Positions 1 through 9,503 of a stretch of 39,229 nt of DNA are shown in pieces. A program made the translations under genes and the position numbers. Source of the stretch: Alphaproteobacteria bacterium (GTDB lineage Bacteria > Pseudomonadota > Alphaproteobacteria > GCA-2731375); NCBI GenBank assembly GCA_016869175.1, contig VGEV01000016.1:1-39229 (forward strand), read 5' to 3'. Every line of letters starts with the position of its first letter. Within the stretch, counting starts at the first letter, position 1. The notes below the pieces were generated by a model that saw only the letters and a list, made by a program, of their open reading frames with translations, ran no database searches and was not told the DNA's origin.

Positions 1-1
1 G

Positions 2-106
<105 letters not shown>

Positions 107-155
107 CCGGCGGCAGGCGGAACCGCGCAACAGACAACACCAAGGCAAGCGGGCA

Positions 156-464
156 ATGGACAGCCAGAACATACGCATCCGCCTGAGGGCTTTCGACCAC
201 CGGGTGCTGGACCAGTCGACGAGCGAGATCGTCAACACGGCCAAGCGCACGGGCGCGCGGGTCCGCGGCCCCATTCCGCTGCCGACGCGGATCGAGCGGT
301 TCACCGTGAACCGCTCGCCGCATATCGACAAGAAGTCGCGCGAGCAGTTCGAAATCCGCACGCACAAGCGCCTGTTGGACATCATCGATCCCACGCCGCA
401 GACGGTCGACGCGCTGATGAAGCTCGATCTGGCGGCGGGTGTCGATGTGGAGATCAAGCTGTAG
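156..464 (+). CDS. rpsJ: 30S ribosomal protein S10
   Basis: S10 is a 30S head protein and, as NusE, also a subunit of the transcription antitermination complex. The 102-residue product has the normal family length. It carries the typical [16 protein letters not shown] start, the [19 protein letters not shown] core and the [13 protein letters not shown] segment. It is the first gene of the S10 operon, 49 nt after tuf and 9 nt before rplC. No strong Shine-Dalgarno sequence is visible before the ATG, so the start rests on homology. It ends in TAG. Confidence 0.98.
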   Translation: MDSQNIRIRLRAFDHRVLDQSTSEIVNTAKRTGARVRGPIPLPTRIERFTVNRSPHIDKKSREQFEIRTHKRLLDIIDPTPQTVDALMKLDLAAGVDVEIKL

Positions 465-473
465 GGGCCGCGA

Positions 474-1190
474 ATGCGCACTGGATTGATCGCGCAGAAG
501 CTGGGCATGAGCCGGGTGTTCCAGGAAGACGGCACGCATGTGCCGGTCACGGTGCTGCGGGTGGAGAACTGCCAGGTGGTGGCGCAGCGGAGCGAGGAGA
601 AGGATGGCTACACCGCGCTGCAGCTTGGCGTCGGCAAGGCCAAGGTGAAGAATGTCGGCAAGCCGATGCGCGGCCACTTTGCCAAGGCGGAAGTGGAACC
701 CAAACGCGCGCTGGCCGAGTTCCGGGTGGGCAAGGAGGGGCTGATCGAAGTGGGCGCCGAGCTGCTGCCCAGCCATTTCGTCAAGGGCCAGTTCGTCGAC
801 GTCACGGGCACCAGCATCGGCAAGGGCTTCGCCGGCGTGATGAAGCGGTGGAACTTCCGGGGCCTGCGGGCGACGCACGGCGTCTCCATCTCGCATCGCA
901 GCCACGGCTCGACCGGCAACCGCCAAGATCCGGGACGCGTGTTCAAGAACAAGAAGATGGCCGGACATCTGGGTGCGCAACGGGTCAATGTGCAGAACCT
1001 GCAGGTGGTGGACACCGACGTGGCGCAGGGCCTGCTGTTGCTGCGCGGCGCCGTGCCGGGCCCCAAGGGCGGTTTCGTGCTGGTCAGCGATGCCCTCAAG
1101 CGCAAGGCGCCCGAGGGGGTGCCGTTTCCGGGCGCGGTGAAGCCGAAGCCGGCGGCGGCGCCGACGGTCGAAGCGAAGGCGGAAGGCTGA
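474..1190 (+). CDS. rplC: 50S ribosomal protein L3
   Basis: L3 is a primary 23S rRNA-binding protein near the peptidyl transferase centre. The 238-residue product starts [16 protein letters not shown] and contains the conserved loop around [20 protein letters not shown], whose glutamine region is the site methylated by PrmB in some bacteria. The final 25 or so residues are an Ala/Pro/Lys-rich tail ([18 protein letters not shown]), common in alphaproteobacteria and probably disordered. It lies 4 nt upstream of rplD in the S10 operon. Confidence 0.98.
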   Translation: MRTGLIAQKLGMSRVFQEDGTHVPVTVLRVENCQVVAQRSEEKDGYTALQLGVGKAKVKNVGKPMRGHFAKAEVEPKRALAEFRVGKEGLIEVGAELLPSHFVKGQFVDVTGTSIGKGFAGVMKRWNFRGLRATHGVSISHRSHGSTGNRQDPGRVFKNKKMAGHLGAQRVNVQNLQVVDTDVAQGLLLLRGAVPGPKGGFVLVSDALKRKAPEGVPFPGAVKPKPAAAPTVEAKAEG

Positions 1191-1194
1191 GGCG

Positions 1195-1815
1195 ATGAAG
1201 GCGGAAGTCAAGACGCTCGACAACGAAGCGGCCGGCGAGATCGAGCTGGCGGAGGCGGTGTTCGGCCTTGCGGCGCGGCCGGACATCCTGCACCGCGTCG
1301 TCACCTGGCAGCTTGCCAAGCGCCAGCAGGGCACGCACAAGACCAAGCAGCGCAGCGAGATCAACCGCACCAGCAAGAAGGTCTACAAGCAGAAGGGCAC
1401 GGGCCGCGCCCGGCACGGCAACCGGCGGGCGCCCATCTTCCGTGGCGGCGGCATCACCTTCGGCCCGCAGGTGCGCAGCCATGCCATCGAGCTGCCGAAG
1501 AAGGTGCGGGCGCTCGGCCTGAAATGCGCGCTGTCGGCGAAGCAGGCGGCCGGCGAACTCGCGGTGCTGGACGGCGCCCAGCTGGCGGAGCCCAAGACCA
1601 AGGCGCTGGCGAGCAAGCTCGCCAAGTTCGGCTGGCGGAACGTGCTGATCATCGACGGCCCCGGGCTCGATGAGAACTTGCAATTGGCCGCGCGCAATCT
1701 GCCCAATGTCGACCTGCTGCCCTGCAAGGGCGCCAACGTCTACGACATCCTGCGCCGGCACCAGCTGGTGCTAACCCGGGCGGCGGTGGCGGAACTGGAG
1801 GCACGGCTGGCATGA
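1195..1815 (+). CDS. rplD: 50S ribosomal protein L4
   Basis: L4 binds 23S rRNA and its extended loop lines the peptide exit tunnel. In E. coli it also represses the S10 operon. The 206-residue product shows the loop signature [21 protein letters not shown] at about residues 63-83 and a standard C-terminal Rossmann-like part ([26 protein letters not shown]). Its stop overlaps the rplW start by 4 nt (ATGA), which implies translational coupling. Whether L4 autoregulation operates here cannot be judged because no structured rpsJ leader is evident. Confidence 0.98.
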   Translation: MKAEVKTLDNEAAGEIELAEAVFGLAARPDILHRVVTWQLAKRQQGTHKTKQRSEINRTSKKVYKQKGTGRARHGNRRAPIFRGGGITFGPQVRSHAIELPKKVRALGLKCALSAKQAAGELAVLDGAQLAEPKTKALASKLAKFGWRNVLIIDGPGLDENLQLAARNLPNVDLLPCKGANVYDILRRHQLVLTRAAVAELEARLA

Positions 1816-2105
1816 ACCGGGAACAGATGTATCAGTGCGTGCTGGGCCCGGTGATCACCGAAAAGGCTACCAAGGGCTCGGAACACAACCAGGTGACCTT
1901 CCGCGTGCGGCTGGAAGCCAGCAAGCCGGCGATCAAGCAGGCGATCGAGGGGCTGTTCAAGGTCAAGGTCAAGTCGGTCAACACGCTGCGCGTCAAGGGC
2001 AAGGAGAAGCGCTTTCGCGGCCATGTCGGGCAGCGCTCGGACTGGAAGAAGGCGATCGTCACCTTGGCCGAGGGCCAGAGCATCGACGTGACGACGGGGA
2101 TCTGA
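1812..2105 (+). CDS. rplW: 50S ribosomal protein L23
   Basis: L23 sits at the exit of the peptide tunnel and is the docking site for trigger factor and SRP. The 97-residue product has the family motif [13 protein letters not shown] near the N-terminus and the [20 protein letters not shown] segment. The ATG overlaps the rplD stop as ATGA. An alternative start four codons downstream would also leave the ITEKAT motif, but the coupled ATG is preferred. It is followed after 3 nt by rplB. Confidence 0.98.
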   Translation: MNREQMYQCVLGPVITEKATKGSEHNQVTFRVRLEASKPAIKQAIEGLFKVKVKSVNTLRVKGKEKRFRGHVGQRSDWKKAIVTLAEGQSIDVTTGI

Positions 2106-2108
2106 GCC

Positions 2109-2936
2109 ATGGCGCTGAAGAATTACAAGCCAACCACGCCCGGGCGCCGGCAACTGGTGCTGGTCGATCGCTCGGGCCTGCACAAGGGCGGCCCGGTCAA
2201 GACGTTGACCGAGGGCAAACGGGCCAAGGGCGGGCGCAACAATCTGGGCCGCATCACCATGCGTTGGCAGGGCGGCGGTCACAAGCAGCGCTATCGGGTG
2301 GTGGATTTCAAGCGCCGCAAGTTCGATCAGCTGGCCACGGTCCAGCGGCTGGAATACGACCCCAACCGCACCGCCTTCCTGGCGTTGATCAAGTATGCCG
2401 ACGGCGAACTCGCCTACATCCTGGCGCCGCAGCGGCTGGCGGTCGGCGATGCGGTGGTGGCCGGCAAGAAGGTCGATGTGAAGCCCGGCAACGCCATGCC
2501 GCTGAACGGCATCCCGGTCGGCACCATCGTGCACAACGTCGAAATGACGCCCGGTCGGGGTGGACAGATCGCGCGATCGGCCGGCACCTATGTGCAGTTG
2601 GTCGGTCGCGACCAGGGGCTCGCCATCCTGCGGCTGGCATCGGGCGAGCAGCGCATGGTTCGCGGCGAATGCATGGCGACGATCGGCGCGGTCTCCAATC
2701 CCGATCACGCCAACGAGGTGATTGGCAAGGCCGGGCGCAACCGCTGGAAGGGCCGCAAGCCCAGCGTGCGCGGCGTGGCGATGAACCCGGTCGACCATCC
2801 CCATGGCGGCGGCGAGGGCCGCACCTCCGGCGGCCGGCATCCGGTGACGCCTTGGGGCAAGCCGACCAAGGGCAAGCGCACGCGCAGCAAGAAGGCAAGC
2901 GACCGGCTGATCGTGCGCCGGCGCTATCAGAAATAG
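2109..2936 (+). CDS. rplB: 50S ribosomal protein L2
   Basis: L2 is needed for subunit association and peptidyl transferase activity. The 275-residue product begins [17 protein letters not shown] and ends with the signature [16 protein letters not shown] and the basic [19 protein letters not shown] tail. The conserved histidine of the HPHGGGEG motif is present. Length and motif order are fully normal. It is separated by 3 nt from rplW and by 9 nt from rpsS. Confidence 0.98.
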   Translation: MALKNYKPTTPGRRQLVLVDRSGLHKGGPVKTLTEGKRAKGGRNNLGRITMRWQGGGHKQRYRVVDFKRRKFDQLATVQRLEYDPNRTAFLALIKYADGELAYILAPQRLAVGDAVVAGKKVDVKPGNAMPLNGIPVGTIVHNVEMTPGRGGQIARSAGTYVQLVGRDQGLAILRLASGEQRMVRGECMATIGAVSNPDHANEVIGKAGRNRWKGRKPSVRGVAMNPVDHPHGGGEGRTSGGRHPVTPWGKPTKGKRTRSKKASDRLIVRRRYQK

Positions 2937-2945
2937 GGGGCGGGC

Positions 2946-3224
2946 GTGACGCGTTCGGTCTGGAAAGGTCCGTTCATCGATGGCCACCTGCTGGCCAGGG
3001 CCGAGAAGGCACGCGGGTCGGGGCGCAAGGACTTGATCAAGACCTGGTCGCGCCGCTCGACCATCCTGCCGCAATTCGTCGGCCTGACCTTCGCCGTGCA
3101 TAACGGCCACAAGCATGTGCCGGTTCTGGTGAACGAGGACATGGTGGGCCACAAGTTCGGCGAGTTCGCCCCGACCCGAACCTTCCACGGTCATGCCGGC
3201 GACAAGAAGGCCAAGCGAGCGTAG
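2946..3224 (+). CDS. rpsS: 30S ribosomal protein S19
   Basis: S19 forms a complex with S13 in the 30S head and contacts the A-site tRNA region. The 92-residue product contains [13 protein letters not shown], the [19 protein letters not shown] core and the [22 protein letters not shown] ending. The start codon is GTG (coding a V-T-R-S beginning read as Met). The spacing of 9 nt after the rplB TAG and full-length homology support this start. It ends in TAG, 2 nt before rplV. Confidence 0.98.
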   Translation: MTRSVWKGPFIDGHLLARAEKARGSGRKDLIKTWSRRSTILPQFVGLTFAVHNGHKHVPVLVNEDMVGHKFGEFAPTRTFHGHAGDKKAKRA

Positions 3225-3226
3225 TC

Positions 3227-3607
3227 ATGGGCAAGCCGCAGAATTTGCCGAAAGTGGCGGAGCACGAAGCGCTGGCGATCGCCCGCATGCTGCGCACTAG
3301 CCCGCGCAAGCTCGACCTGGTGGCCGGCCTGATCCGGGGCCAGAAGGTGGAGACGGCGTTGAACGCGCTCAGCTTTTCCAGCCGCCGCATCGCCAAGGAC
3401 GTGAAGAAGACGTTGCAGTCGGCGATCGCCAATGCCGAAAACAACCAAGCGCTGGATGTCGATCGACTGTATGTCGTCGAGGCCAGCGTCGGCAAGTCGC
3501 TGGTCATGAAGCGCATGCATCCGCGCGGGCGCGGCCGCTCGGGCCGGATCATCAAGCCATTCAGTCAATTGCGCATTGTCGTGCGCGAGCGCGCGGAGAC
3601 CGCCTGA
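3227..3607 (+). CDS. rplV: 50S ribosomal protein L22
   Basis: L22 spans 23S rRNA domains, and its beta hairpin forms part of the exit-tunnel constriction. The 126-residue product has [20 protein letters not shown] near the start and the hairpin region [19 protein letters not shown] with the typical run of basic residues. The first 12 or so residues ([12 protein letters not shown]) are a short lineage-specific lead. The TGA stop shares one base with the ATG of rpsC (TGATG), so the two are translationally coupled. Confidence 0.98.
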   Translation: MGKPQNLPKVAEHEALAIARMLRTSPRKLDLVAGLIRGQKVETALNALSFSSRRIAKDVKKTLQSAIANAENNQALDVDRLYVVEASVGKSLVMKRMHPRGRGRSGRIIKPFSQLRIVVRERAETA

Positions 3608-4296
3608 TGGGTCAGAAAGTCAATCCGGTTGGCCTCAGGCTGGGCATCAATCGCACCTGGGACAGCCGCTGGTACGCCAGCCGCAAGGAATACGCCCAAC
3701 TGCTGCACGACGACCTGGCGATCCGCAAGTATCTGGAGGGCCGACTGGCGCAAGCGGGCGTCAGCCGGATCGTCGTCGAGCGGCCGGCCAAGAAAGCCCG
3801 CGTGACCATCCACACCGCCCGCCCGGGCGTGGTGATCGGCAAGAAGGGCGCCGACATCGAGCGCTTGCGCAAGGATCTGGCGCAGCGCACCAAGGGCGAG
3901 GTGCATCTCAACATCGTGGAGATCCGCAAGCCGGAGATCGACGCCAAGCTGGTGGCGGAGAACATCGCGCAGCAGCTCGAACGGCGGGTGTCGTTCCGCC
4001 GCGCGATGAAGCGCGCGGTGCAGTCGGCCATGCGGCTGGGCGCGCAAGGCATCCGCATCACCTGCGGCGGGCGTCTGGGCGGGGCGGAGATTGCGCGCGT
4101 GGAGTGGTATCGCGAGGGTCGCGTGCCGCTGCATACGCTGCGCGCGGACATCGATTTCGGCCGCGCCACCGGCTTCACCACCTACGGCACGTGCGGCGTC
4201 AAGGTCTGGGTGTTCAAGGGCGAGATCCTGGCGCACGACCCGATGGCGCAGGACAAGCGCCTGGCCGAGGGCCAGCCCTCGGGCGGCCGGGCTTGA
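3607..4296 (+). CDS. rpsC: 30S ribosomal protein S3
   Basis: S3 lies at the mRNA entry channel and has helicase-related activity with S4 and S5. The 229-residue product starts [20 protein letters not shown] and carries a KH RNA-binding domain with the [14 protein letters not shown] loop at about residues 75-90. The C-terminal S3 domain ([26 protein letters not shown]) is complete. Length is normal for alphaproteobacteria. It starts on the last base of the rplV stop and ends 9 nt before rplP. Confidence 0.98.
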   Translation: MGQKVNPVGLRLGINRTWDSRWYASRKEYAQLLHDDLAIRKYLEGRLAQAGVSRIVVERPAKKARVTIHTARPGVVIGKKGADIERLRKDLAQRTKGEVHLNIVEIRKPEIDAKLVAENIAQQLERRVSFRRAMKRAVQSAMRLGAQGIRITCGGRLGGAEIARVEWYREGRVPLHTLRADIDFGRATGFTTYGTCGVKVWVFKGEILAHDPMAQDKRLAEGQPSGGRA

Positions 4297-4305
4297 GAGG
4301 CGGCC

Positions 4306-4722
4306 ATGCTGCAACCCAACCGCACGAAGTATCGCAAGGCCTTCAAGGGCCGCATTCATGGCAATGCGAAGGGTGCGACCAGTCTGAATTTCGGCGCCTT
4401 CGGCCTGAAGGCGATGGAGCCGGAACGGGTCAGTGCCCGCCAGTTGGAGGCCGCGCGCCGCGCCATCGTCCGGCACATGAAGCGCCAGGGCAAGATGTGG
4501 ATCCGCGTCTTCCCCGACGTGCCGGTGTCCAAGAAGCCGACCGAAGTGCGCATGGGCAAGGGCAAGGGCACGCCGGAATTGTGGGTGGTGCGGGTCAAGC
4601 CCGGTCGCATCCTGTTCGAGTTGGACGGCGTGTCGCCGGCGGTGGCGAAGGAGGCGTGCGAGCTGGGTGCCGCCAAGCTGCCGATTGCCTGCAAGTTCAT
4701 CGTCCGGCCAACGGAGGCGTGA
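4306..4722 (+). CDS. rplP: 50S ribosomal protein L16
   Basis: L16 helps shape the A-site tRNA binding region of the 50S subunit. The 138-residue product opens [20 protein letters not shown] and contains the two family signatures, [20 protein letters not shown] and [19 protein letters not shown]. The arginine in the RMGKGKG segment corresponds to the region hydroxylated in E. coli L16. Length is normal. The TGA stop is 4 nt before the rpmC ATG. Confidence 0.98.
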   Translation: MLQPNRTKYRKAFKGRIHGNAKGATSLNFGAFGLKAMEPERVSARQLEAARRAIVRHMKRQGKMWIRVFPDVPVSKKPTEVRMGKGKGTPELWVVRVKPGRILFELDGVSPAVAKEACELGAAKLPIACKFIVRPTEA

Positions 4723-4726
4723 GCCG

Positions 4727-4936
4727 ATGAAGATCGTCGAACTGCGGAGCAAGTCTTCGGACGAGCTGAAGGACAGCCTGCTGGAATTGCGCAAGGAGCA
4801 GTTCAACCTGCGCTTTCAGCGCGCCAGCGGCCAGCTCGAGAACACCGCGCGCGTGCGCACGGTCAGGCGGGACATTGCGCGGATCAAGATGCTGTTGGAC
4901 AAGGCCGCCCGCCCGGCCGGCGGCAAGGGGGCATAG
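4727..4936 (+). CDS. rpmC: 50S ribosomal protein L29
   Basis: L29 is a small helical protein next to L23 at the tunnel exit. The 69-residue product begins [21 protein letters not shown] and keeps the family pattern [24 protein letters not shown]. The frame is open 20 codons further upstream (into rplP), but the ATG at 4727 gives the standard L29 N-terminus and is the likely start. The TAG stop abuts the rpsQ ATG with no intervening base. Confidence 0.97.
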   Translation: MKIVELRSKSSDELKDSLLELRKEQFNLRFQRASGQLENTARVRTVRRDIARIKMLLDKAARPAGGKGA

Positions 4937-5185
4937 ATGTCGCGGCGCGTGTTGCAGGGCGTGGTGGTCAGCGACCGCAACGACAAGACGGTGGTGGTGC
5001 GGGTGGAGCGGCGCTATTTGCACCCGCTTTACAAGAAGGTGGTGCGGCAATCCGCCAAGTACCACGCGCACGACGCCGAGAACCGCTGCAAGGTGGGAGA
5101 CCAGGTGCGCATCCGCGAATGCCGGCCGTTGTCGAAACTGAAGCGATGGGAAGTGCTGGCCGACCAGCCTCTGGCGGCCGCGTGA
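4937..5185 (+). CDS. rpsQ: 30S ribosomal protein S17
   Basis: S17 is a primary 16S rRNA-binding protein with an OB fold. The 82-residue product has the family start [22 protein letters not shown], then [18 protein letters not shown] and the [18 protein letters not shown] signature. Length is typical. It begins immediately after the rpmC stop and is the last gene of the classical S10 operon. Only 7 nt separate it from rplN, so S10 and spc are probably read as one transcript. Confidence 0.98.
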   Translation: MSRRVLQGVVVSDRNDKTVVVRVERRYLHPLYKKVVRQSAKYHAHDAENRCKVGDQVRIRECRPLSKLKRWEVLADQPLAAA

Positions 5186-5192
5186 GGCTGAC

Positions 5193-5561
5193 ATGATCCA
5201 GGTCGAAACCGTGCTCGACGTCGCCGACAATTCCGGCGCCCGCCGGGTGCAGTGCATCAAGGTATTGGGCGGCTCGCGCCGCAGATACGCTTCCGTTGGC
5301 GACACCATCATCGTCAGCATCAAGGAAGCGATCCCGCGGGGCCGCGTGAAGAAAGGCGATGTGCATTCGGCGGTGGTGGTGCGGACCGCCAAGGAGGTGC
5401 GCCGCCAGGACGGCTCCGCCATTCGCTTCGATCACAATGCCGCGGTGCTGATCTCCAAGCAGGGCGAGCCGATCGGCACCCGCATCTTTGGTCCGGTGAC
5501 GCGCGAACTGCGCGCCAAGAACCACCTGAAGATCATTTCGCTGGCGCCCGAGGTGCTGTAG
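5193..5561 (+). CDS. rplN: 50S ribosomal protein L14
   Basis: L14 lies at the 30S-50S interface and is the contact for the silencing factor RsfS. The 122-residue product starts [20 protein letters not shown] and contains [21 protein letters not shown] and the [13 protein letters not shown] ending. All are invariant landmarks of the family and the length is standard. It is the first gene of the spc operon. The TAG stop is directly followed by the rplX ATG without a spacer. Confidence 0.98.
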   Translation: MIQVETVLDVADNSGARRVQCIKVLGGSRRRYASVGDTIIVSIKEAIPRGRVKKGDVHSAVVVRTAKEVRRQDGSAIRFDHNAAVLISKQGEPIGTRIFGPVTRELRAKNHLKIISLAPEVL

Positions 5562-5888
5562 ATGCAACCGCGCTTCAAGATCAAGAAGGGCGACGAGGTG
5601 GTGCTGATCACCGGCCCCGAGAAGGGCAAGCGCGGCAAGGTGCTGCGCATGCTGCCGCTGGAATCGCGTGCCATCGTCGAAGGCGTCAACATGGTGAAGC
5701 GCCACACCCGACCGCGTTCCGGGCAGCCGGAAGGGGGGATCGTCGAGAAGGAAGGCGCGGTGCATCTGTCCAATCTGGCGCTGGTCGATCCGAAGGACGG
5801 CCGGCCGACCCGGGTCGGCTATCGTTTCCTGGCCGATGGTCGCAAGGTGCGGTTTGCCAAGCGTTCTGGCGAGGTGATCGATGCCTGA
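5562..5888 (+). CDS. rplX: 50S ribosomal protein L24
   Basis: L24 is an assembly-initiator protein with a KOW motif. The 108-residue product contains the KOW region [20 protein letters not shown] at about residues 7-26, then NMVKRHTRP and the [18 protein letters not shown] segment. Length is normal for the group. Its last 8 nt overlap the start of rplE, so the ribosome must re-initiate within the overlap. This suggests coupled synthesis of L24 and L5. Confidence 0.98.
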   Translation: MQPRFKIKKGDEVVLITGPEKGKRGKVLRMLPLESRAIVEGVNMVKRHTRPRSGQPEGGIVEKEGAVHLSNLALVDPKDGRPTRVGYRFLADGRKVRFAKRSGEVIDA

Positions 5889-6438
5889 GGAGAAGATCGT
5901 GCCGCGCCTCAAGCAGCACTACGAGAACGTGGTGCGGGCGCAATTGACCGAACGGTTCAAGTACCAGAACCGCTTCGAGGTGCCGCGGCTGGAGAAGATC
6001 GTGCTGAACATGGGCGTCGGCGAAGCGGTCAGTGACCGCAAGAAGGTCGAAGCCGCGACCACCGAGCTGCAGGCGATCGCCGGGCAGAAGCCGGTGGTCA
6101 CCAAGGCCAAGAAGGCGATCTCCACCTACAAGCTCCGCGCCGGCATGCCGATCGGCGTCAAGGTGACGCTGCGGCGCGACCGGATGTACGAGTTTCTGGA
6201 CCGGCTGGTGACCATTGCCCTGCCGCGGGTGCGCGACTTCCGCGGCGTCTCGCCCAAGAGTTTCGATGCACGGGGCAATTACGCAATGGGCCTGAAGGAA
6301 CAGATCGTCTTTCCGGAGATCGACTACGACCAGGTCGACGAGGTGCGCGGCCTCGACATCGTGATCTGCACCACCGCGAAGAACAGCGAGGAAGCCAAGG
6401 CCTTGCTGGCCGGCTTCAACATGCCGTTCGCGACCTGA
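5881..6438 (+). CDS. rplE: 50S ribosomal protein L5
   Basis: L5 binds 5S rRNA and contacts the P-site tRNA and S13. The 185-residue product has [20 protein letters not shown], the [19 protein letters not shown] segment and the [20 protein letters not shown] signature. The ATG at 5881 lies 8 nt inside the end of rplX and yields a short acidic lead (MPEEK) before the usual start. It is separated from rpsN by 25 nt. Confidence 0.98.
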   Translation: MPEEKIVPRLKQHYENVVRAQLTERFKYQNRFEVPRLEKIVLNMGVGEAVSDRKKVEAATTELQAIAGQKPVVTKAKKAISTYKLRAGMPIGVKVTLRRDRMYEFLDRLVTIALPRVRDFRGVSPKSFDARGNYAMGLKEQIVFPEIDYDQVDEVRGLDIVICTTAKNSEEAKALLAGFNMPFAT

Positions 6439-6463
6439 GGGGCGGACGGCGGGAGAGCAAGGG

Positions 6464-6769
6464 ATGGCGAAGAAGAGCGCGATCGAGAAGAACAACCGGC
6501 GGCGTCGGTTGGTGAAGAGCCTGAGCGCCAAGCGAGCGCGGCTGAAGGCCGTGACGCAGGACCGCCAGGCGACGCAGGAAGAGCGTTTCGCGGCCGCCAT
6601 CAAGCTGGCCAAGCTGCCCCGCAACTCGTCCAAGACGCGGATCCGCAACCGCTGCGAGCTGACCGGGCGGCCGCGGGCGTTCTATCGCAAACTGAAGATT
6701 TCGCGCATCTCGTTGCGCGATCTGGGGTCGCGCGGGCTGATTCCAGGCATGGTCAAGGCGAGCTGGTAG
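6464..6769 (+). CDS. rpsN: 30S ribosomal protein S14, zinc-free form
   Basis: S14 is a late-assembling 30S head protein. At 101 residues this is the long C-minus form. The zinc-binding CxxC pairs of the short S14 are absent, and the segment [20 protein letters not shown] keeps only one cysteine. The C-terminus [18 protein letters not shown] is typical of proteobacteria. The N-terminus is strongly basic ([18 protein letters not shown]). It sits between rplE and rpsH as in other proteobacterial spc operons. Confidence 0.98.
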   Translation: MAKKSAIEKNNRRRRLVKSLSAKRARLKAVTQDRQATQEERFAAAIKLAKLPRNSSKTRIRNRCELTGRPRAFYRKLKISRISLRDLGSRGLIPGMVKASW

Positions 6770-6784
6770 GGAAGGCCCAGGCAC

Positions 6785-7183
6785 ATGGCAGTGACCGATC
6801 CGTTGGGCGACATGCTGACGCGCATTCGCAACGGCCATCATGCGCGCAAGAACAAGGTGTTGGCCCCGGCCTCGCGGCTCAGGGCGCATCTGCTCGACGT
6901 GCTGAAGCGCGAAGGTTATATCCGCGATTATCGGCTGGTCGGCGAGGCCGGCAAGGACCGCAAGCTGGAAATCGAGCTGAAATACGTCGAAGGACGGCCG
7001 GCGATCCAGGAGATCGCCCGCATTTCCAAACCGGGCCGGCGGGTCTATTCGCCGATCGGCGACTTGCCGCGGGTGAGCAACGGCCTTGGCATCACGGTGT
7101 TGTCGACCTCCAAGGGGGTCATGTCGGATGGTGAGGCACGGGCCGCGAATATCGGCGGCGAAGTGCTTTGCCGCGTGTTCTAG
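6785..7183 (+). CDS. rpsH: 30S ribosomal protein S8
   Basis: S8 binds 16S rRNA helix 21 and in E. coli represses the spc operon at the rplE leader. The 132-residue product begins [20 protein letters not shown] and ends with the invariant [28 protein letters not shown] region. Length is normal. It follows rpsN by 15 nt and precedes rplF by 11 nt. The spc operon order supports possible S8 feedback, but no operator helix was identified by eye. Confidence 0.98.
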   Translation: MAVTDPLGDMLTRIRNGHHARKNKVLAPASRLRAHLLDVLKREGYIRDYRLVGEAGKDRKLEIELKYVEGRPAIQEIARISKPGRRVYSPIGDLPRVSNGLGITVLSTSKGVMSDGEARAANIGGEVLCRVF

Positions 7184-7194
7184 GGGAAATTGCG

Positions 7195-7728
7195 ATGTCG
7201 CGCATCGGCAAGCGGCCGGTCGAACTGCCGGCCGGGGTCACGGCGGAGCTGGTCGGCCAGCATTTGTCGGTCAAGGGCAAGAAGGGCAAGCTCACGCTGA
7301 CCGTCGCCGACGATGTGGCGGTGGCGCGGGAAGGCAACGCCATCGTGCTGAAGCCGCGGGTCGACAGCAAGCAGGCGCGCGCGCTCTGGGGCCTGCACCG
7401 CAGCCAGATCAACAGCATGGTGCGGGGCGTGGCGGAAGGCTTCGTTCGGCAACTGGAGATCAACGGCGTCGGCTACCGGGCCGCCGTGCAGGGCCGCAAG
7501 CTCAACCTGCAACTCGGGTACAGCCACGACGTGAGTTACGACATTCCTGCCGGCATCGACGTGGTTTGCGAGCGACCGACCGCGATCAGCGTGTCCGGCA
7601 TCGACAAGCAGAAGGTTGGCCAGGTCGCGGCCGAGATCCGTGCCTTCCGCGGGCCAGAGCCCTACAAGGGCAAGGGCATCAAGTTCGTCGAGGAGACCAT
7701 CTTCCGCAAGGAAGGCAAGAAGAAGTAA
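7195..7728 (+). CDS. rplF: 50S ribosomal protein L6
   Basis: L6 lies near the sarcin-ricin loop and the GTPase-associated centre. From the ATG at 7195 the product is 177 residues and starts [15 protein letters not shown], the standard beginning. The frame is open 9 codons further upstream, into rpsH, but that extension does not match the family. The signature [19 protein letters not shown] near residues 150-170 is complete. It ends in TAA, 5 nt before rplR. Confidence 0.98.
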   Translation: MSRIGKRPVELPAGVTAELVGQHLSVKGKKGKLTLTVADDVAVAREGNAIVLKPRVDSKQARALWGLHRSQINSMVRGVAEGFVRQLEINGVGYRAAVQGRKLNLQLGYSHDVSYDIPAGIDVVCERPTAISVSGIDKQKVGQVAAEIRAFRGPEPYKGKGIKFVEETIFRKEGKKK

Positions 7729-7733
7729 CGGCC

Positions 7734-8096
7734 ATGGTGAAGTCAGAGGCTTTGTTTGTCCGGCGTCAGCGCCGGACGCGGTGGAAACTGAGGCTCGCGG
7801 CGGCAGGCCGGGCGCGGCTGTCGGTGTTCCGCTCCTCGCAGCATATCTACGCGCAAGTGATCGACGACGTTGCCGGGCGCACGCTGGCGCAGGCGAGCAG
7901 CGTCGAGAAGACGATGCGCGAGGAGCTGAAATCGGGCGCCAACCTGACGGCGGCCAAGCGCATCGGCCAGTTGGTGGCGGAGCGGGCCAAGGCTGCGGGC
8001 ATCACCACGGTCGTGTTTGACCGCGGCGGCTATCGCTTCCACGGCCGGGTGAAAGCCCTGGCCGATGCGGCGCGCGAAGCGGGCTTGAGCTTTTAG
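7734..8096 (+). CDS. rplR: 50S ribosomal protein L18
   Basis: L18 binds 5S rRNA together with L5 and L25. The 120-residue product begins [20 protein letters not shown] and contains [18 protein letters not shown] and the C-terminal [24 protein letters not shown] signature. The frame is open far upstream inside rpsH and rplF, but the ATG at 7734, 5 nt after rplF, gives the correct N-terminus. A 50-nt spacer separates it from rpsE. Confidence 0.98.
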   Translation: MVKSEALFVRRQRRTRWKLRLAAAGRARLSVFRSSQHIYAQVIDDVAGRTLAQASSVEKTMREELKSGANLTAAKRIGQLVAERAKAAGITTVVFDRGGYRFHGRVKALADAAREAGLSF

Positions 8097-8146
8097 GCAA
8101 TCCAGCGCGTCGGGCGTGGCGCGCAAGGCGGGAACGGACGGCAGGC

Positions 8147-8698
8147 ATGGCACGGGGCGAGCAGACGGAGCGGGGCGCGCGGGGGGACGGCGAGCTGGTC
8201 GACCGGCTGGTCCACATCAACCGTGTGGCCAAGGTGGTCAAGGGCGGTCGGCGTTTCGGCTTCTCGGCGCTGGTGGTGGTGGGCGACCAGAAGGGCCGGG
8301 TCGGCTTCGGTCACGGCAAGGCGCGCGAGGTGCCGGAGGCGATCCGCAAGGCCACCGAGTCGGCGAAACGCGCAATGGTGCGCTTCCCTTTGCGCGAGGG
8401 ACGCACGCTGCATCACGACTGCGCCGGCCATCATGGCGCGGGCCGGGTGGTGTTGCGCGCGGCGGAGGCTGGGACGGGCGTGATCGCCGGCGGCCCGATG
8501 CGCGCGGTGTTCGATTGCCTGGGGGTGCAGGATATCGTCACCAAGTCGGTCGGCTCGTCCAATCCCTACAACATGATCCGCGCCACTTTCGATGCGCTGG
8601 GCCGGCAGATGTCGCCGCGCATGGTGGCCAATCGCCGCAGCAAGAAGGTGACCGAGGTGATCGGCCGCCGGCGCGGCGATGCGACGGATGCCAATTGA
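8147..8698 (+). CDS. rpsE: 30S ribosomal protein S5
   Basis: S5 contributes to decoding fidelity and mRNA unwinding at the 30S entry. The 183-residue product has a Gly/Glu-rich lead ([17 protein letters not shown]), then the S5 dsRBD-like domain ([21 protein letters not shown]) and the C-terminal domain with [21 protein letters not shown]. Length is normal for the class. The start follows the 50-nt gap after rplR, and it ends 11 nt before rpmD. Confidence 0.98.
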   Translation: MARGEQTERGARGDGELVDRLVHINRVAKVVKGGRRFGFSALVVVGDQKGRVGFGHGKAREVPEAIRKATESAKRAMVRFPLREGRTLHHDCAGHHGAGRVVLRAAEAGTGVIAGGPMRAVFDCLGVQDIVTKSVGSSNPYNMIRATFDALGRQMSPRMVANRRSKKVTEVIGRRRGDATDAN

Positions 8699-8709
8699 GG
8701 GCGCGCGCC

Positions 8710-8901
8710 ATGGCAACCAACAAGCAGATCCGCATCACCCAACTCGGCAGCCCGATCGGCCGGCCGGGGGCGCAGCGCCAGACGCTGATCGGCCTGGGCC
8801 TGAACAAGCGCCATCGCAGCCGAGTGTTGATCGATACGCCGGCGGTGCGCGGCATGATCCGCAAGGTGCAGCACCTGCTGCGTATCGAGGAAGTGAAGTA
8901 G
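8710..8901 (+). CDS. rpmD: 50S ribosomal protein L30
   Basis: L30 is a small single-domain 50S protein. The 63-residue product reads [20 protein letters not shown] and continues [17 protein letters not shown], the hallmark of L30, then [15 protein letters not shown]. The ATG at 8710 is chosen by family length; the frame is open upstream through rpsE, but that sequence has no L30 similarity. It lies 11 nt after rpsE and 37 nt before rplO. Confidence 0.97.
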   Translation: MATNKQIRITQLGSPIGRPGAQRQTLIGLGLNKRHRSRVLIDTPAVRGMIRKVQHLLRIEEVK

Positions 8902-8938
8902 CCGGCCGGCGGCGGGCGGCGAACGAAAGGCTCTTGCC

Positions 8939-9421
8939 ATGCGTTTGAACGAGATCAGGGACAATCCCGGAGCCCGCAAGGAGGGGCGCCGGCTGGGCCG
9001 TGGCATCGGCTCCGGCAAGGGCAAGACCTCGGGCAAGGGCCACAAGGGCCAGAAGGCACGCGCCGGCATCGCCATCAAGGGCTTCGAGGGCGGCCAGATG
9101 CCGCTGCATCGCCGGTTGCCCAAGCGCGGCTTCAAGAATCCGTTCCGCAAGCTCTACGCCATTGTGAACCTGCGCCGCTTGCAGGCGGCGATCGAGGCGG
9201 GCAAGCTCGATCCGGCCAAGACCATCGGCATGGCCCAGCTGGTTGCCGCCGGGTTGGTGCGCGACAAGGCGGAACGGGTGCGTCTGCTGGCGGACGGCGA
9301 GTTGAAGTCGCGCGTCGAGATCGCGGTCACTCGGGCATCGGCCGCCGCGGTCGCGGCCGTGGAGCAGGCCGGCGGCAAGGTGGCGCAGTCCGATCCGGCG
9401 CCAGCGGCCGAGGCGAGCTAG
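8939..9421 (+). CDS. rplO: 50S ribosomal protein L15
   Basis: L15 is a late-assembly protein that links 23S rRNA domains. The 160-residue product starts [21 protein letters not shown] and has the Gly/Lys-rich loop [17 protein letters not shown] followed by [17 protein letters not shown]. The C-terminal globular part ends with an Ala-rich tail ([10 protein letters not shown]). It is followed by an 82-nt spacer before secY, the longest gap within the spc operon. Confidence 0.98.
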   Translation: MRLNEIRDNPGARKEGRRLGRGIGSGKGKTSGKGHKGQKARAGIAIKGFEGGQMPLHRRLPKRGFKNPFRKLYAIVNLRRLQAAIEAGKLDPAKTIGMAQLVAAGLVRDKAERVRLLADGELKSRVEIAVTRASAAAVAAVEQAGGKVAQSDPAPAAEAS

Positions 9422-9503
9422 GCCTTCCGCCCAGGGGTCATTCGGGTCGATCTCGACGGCCGGGCCGGCGTGCCGGTTCGGCCAGGCGAACGAGGCGTAG
9501 GGC

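Noticed and set aside
1835-3103. A 422-codon plus-strand frame across rplW, rplB and rpsS
   Set aside because: It overlaps three certain ribosomal protein genes in another frame and has a Gly/Arg/Gln-rich shadow composition.
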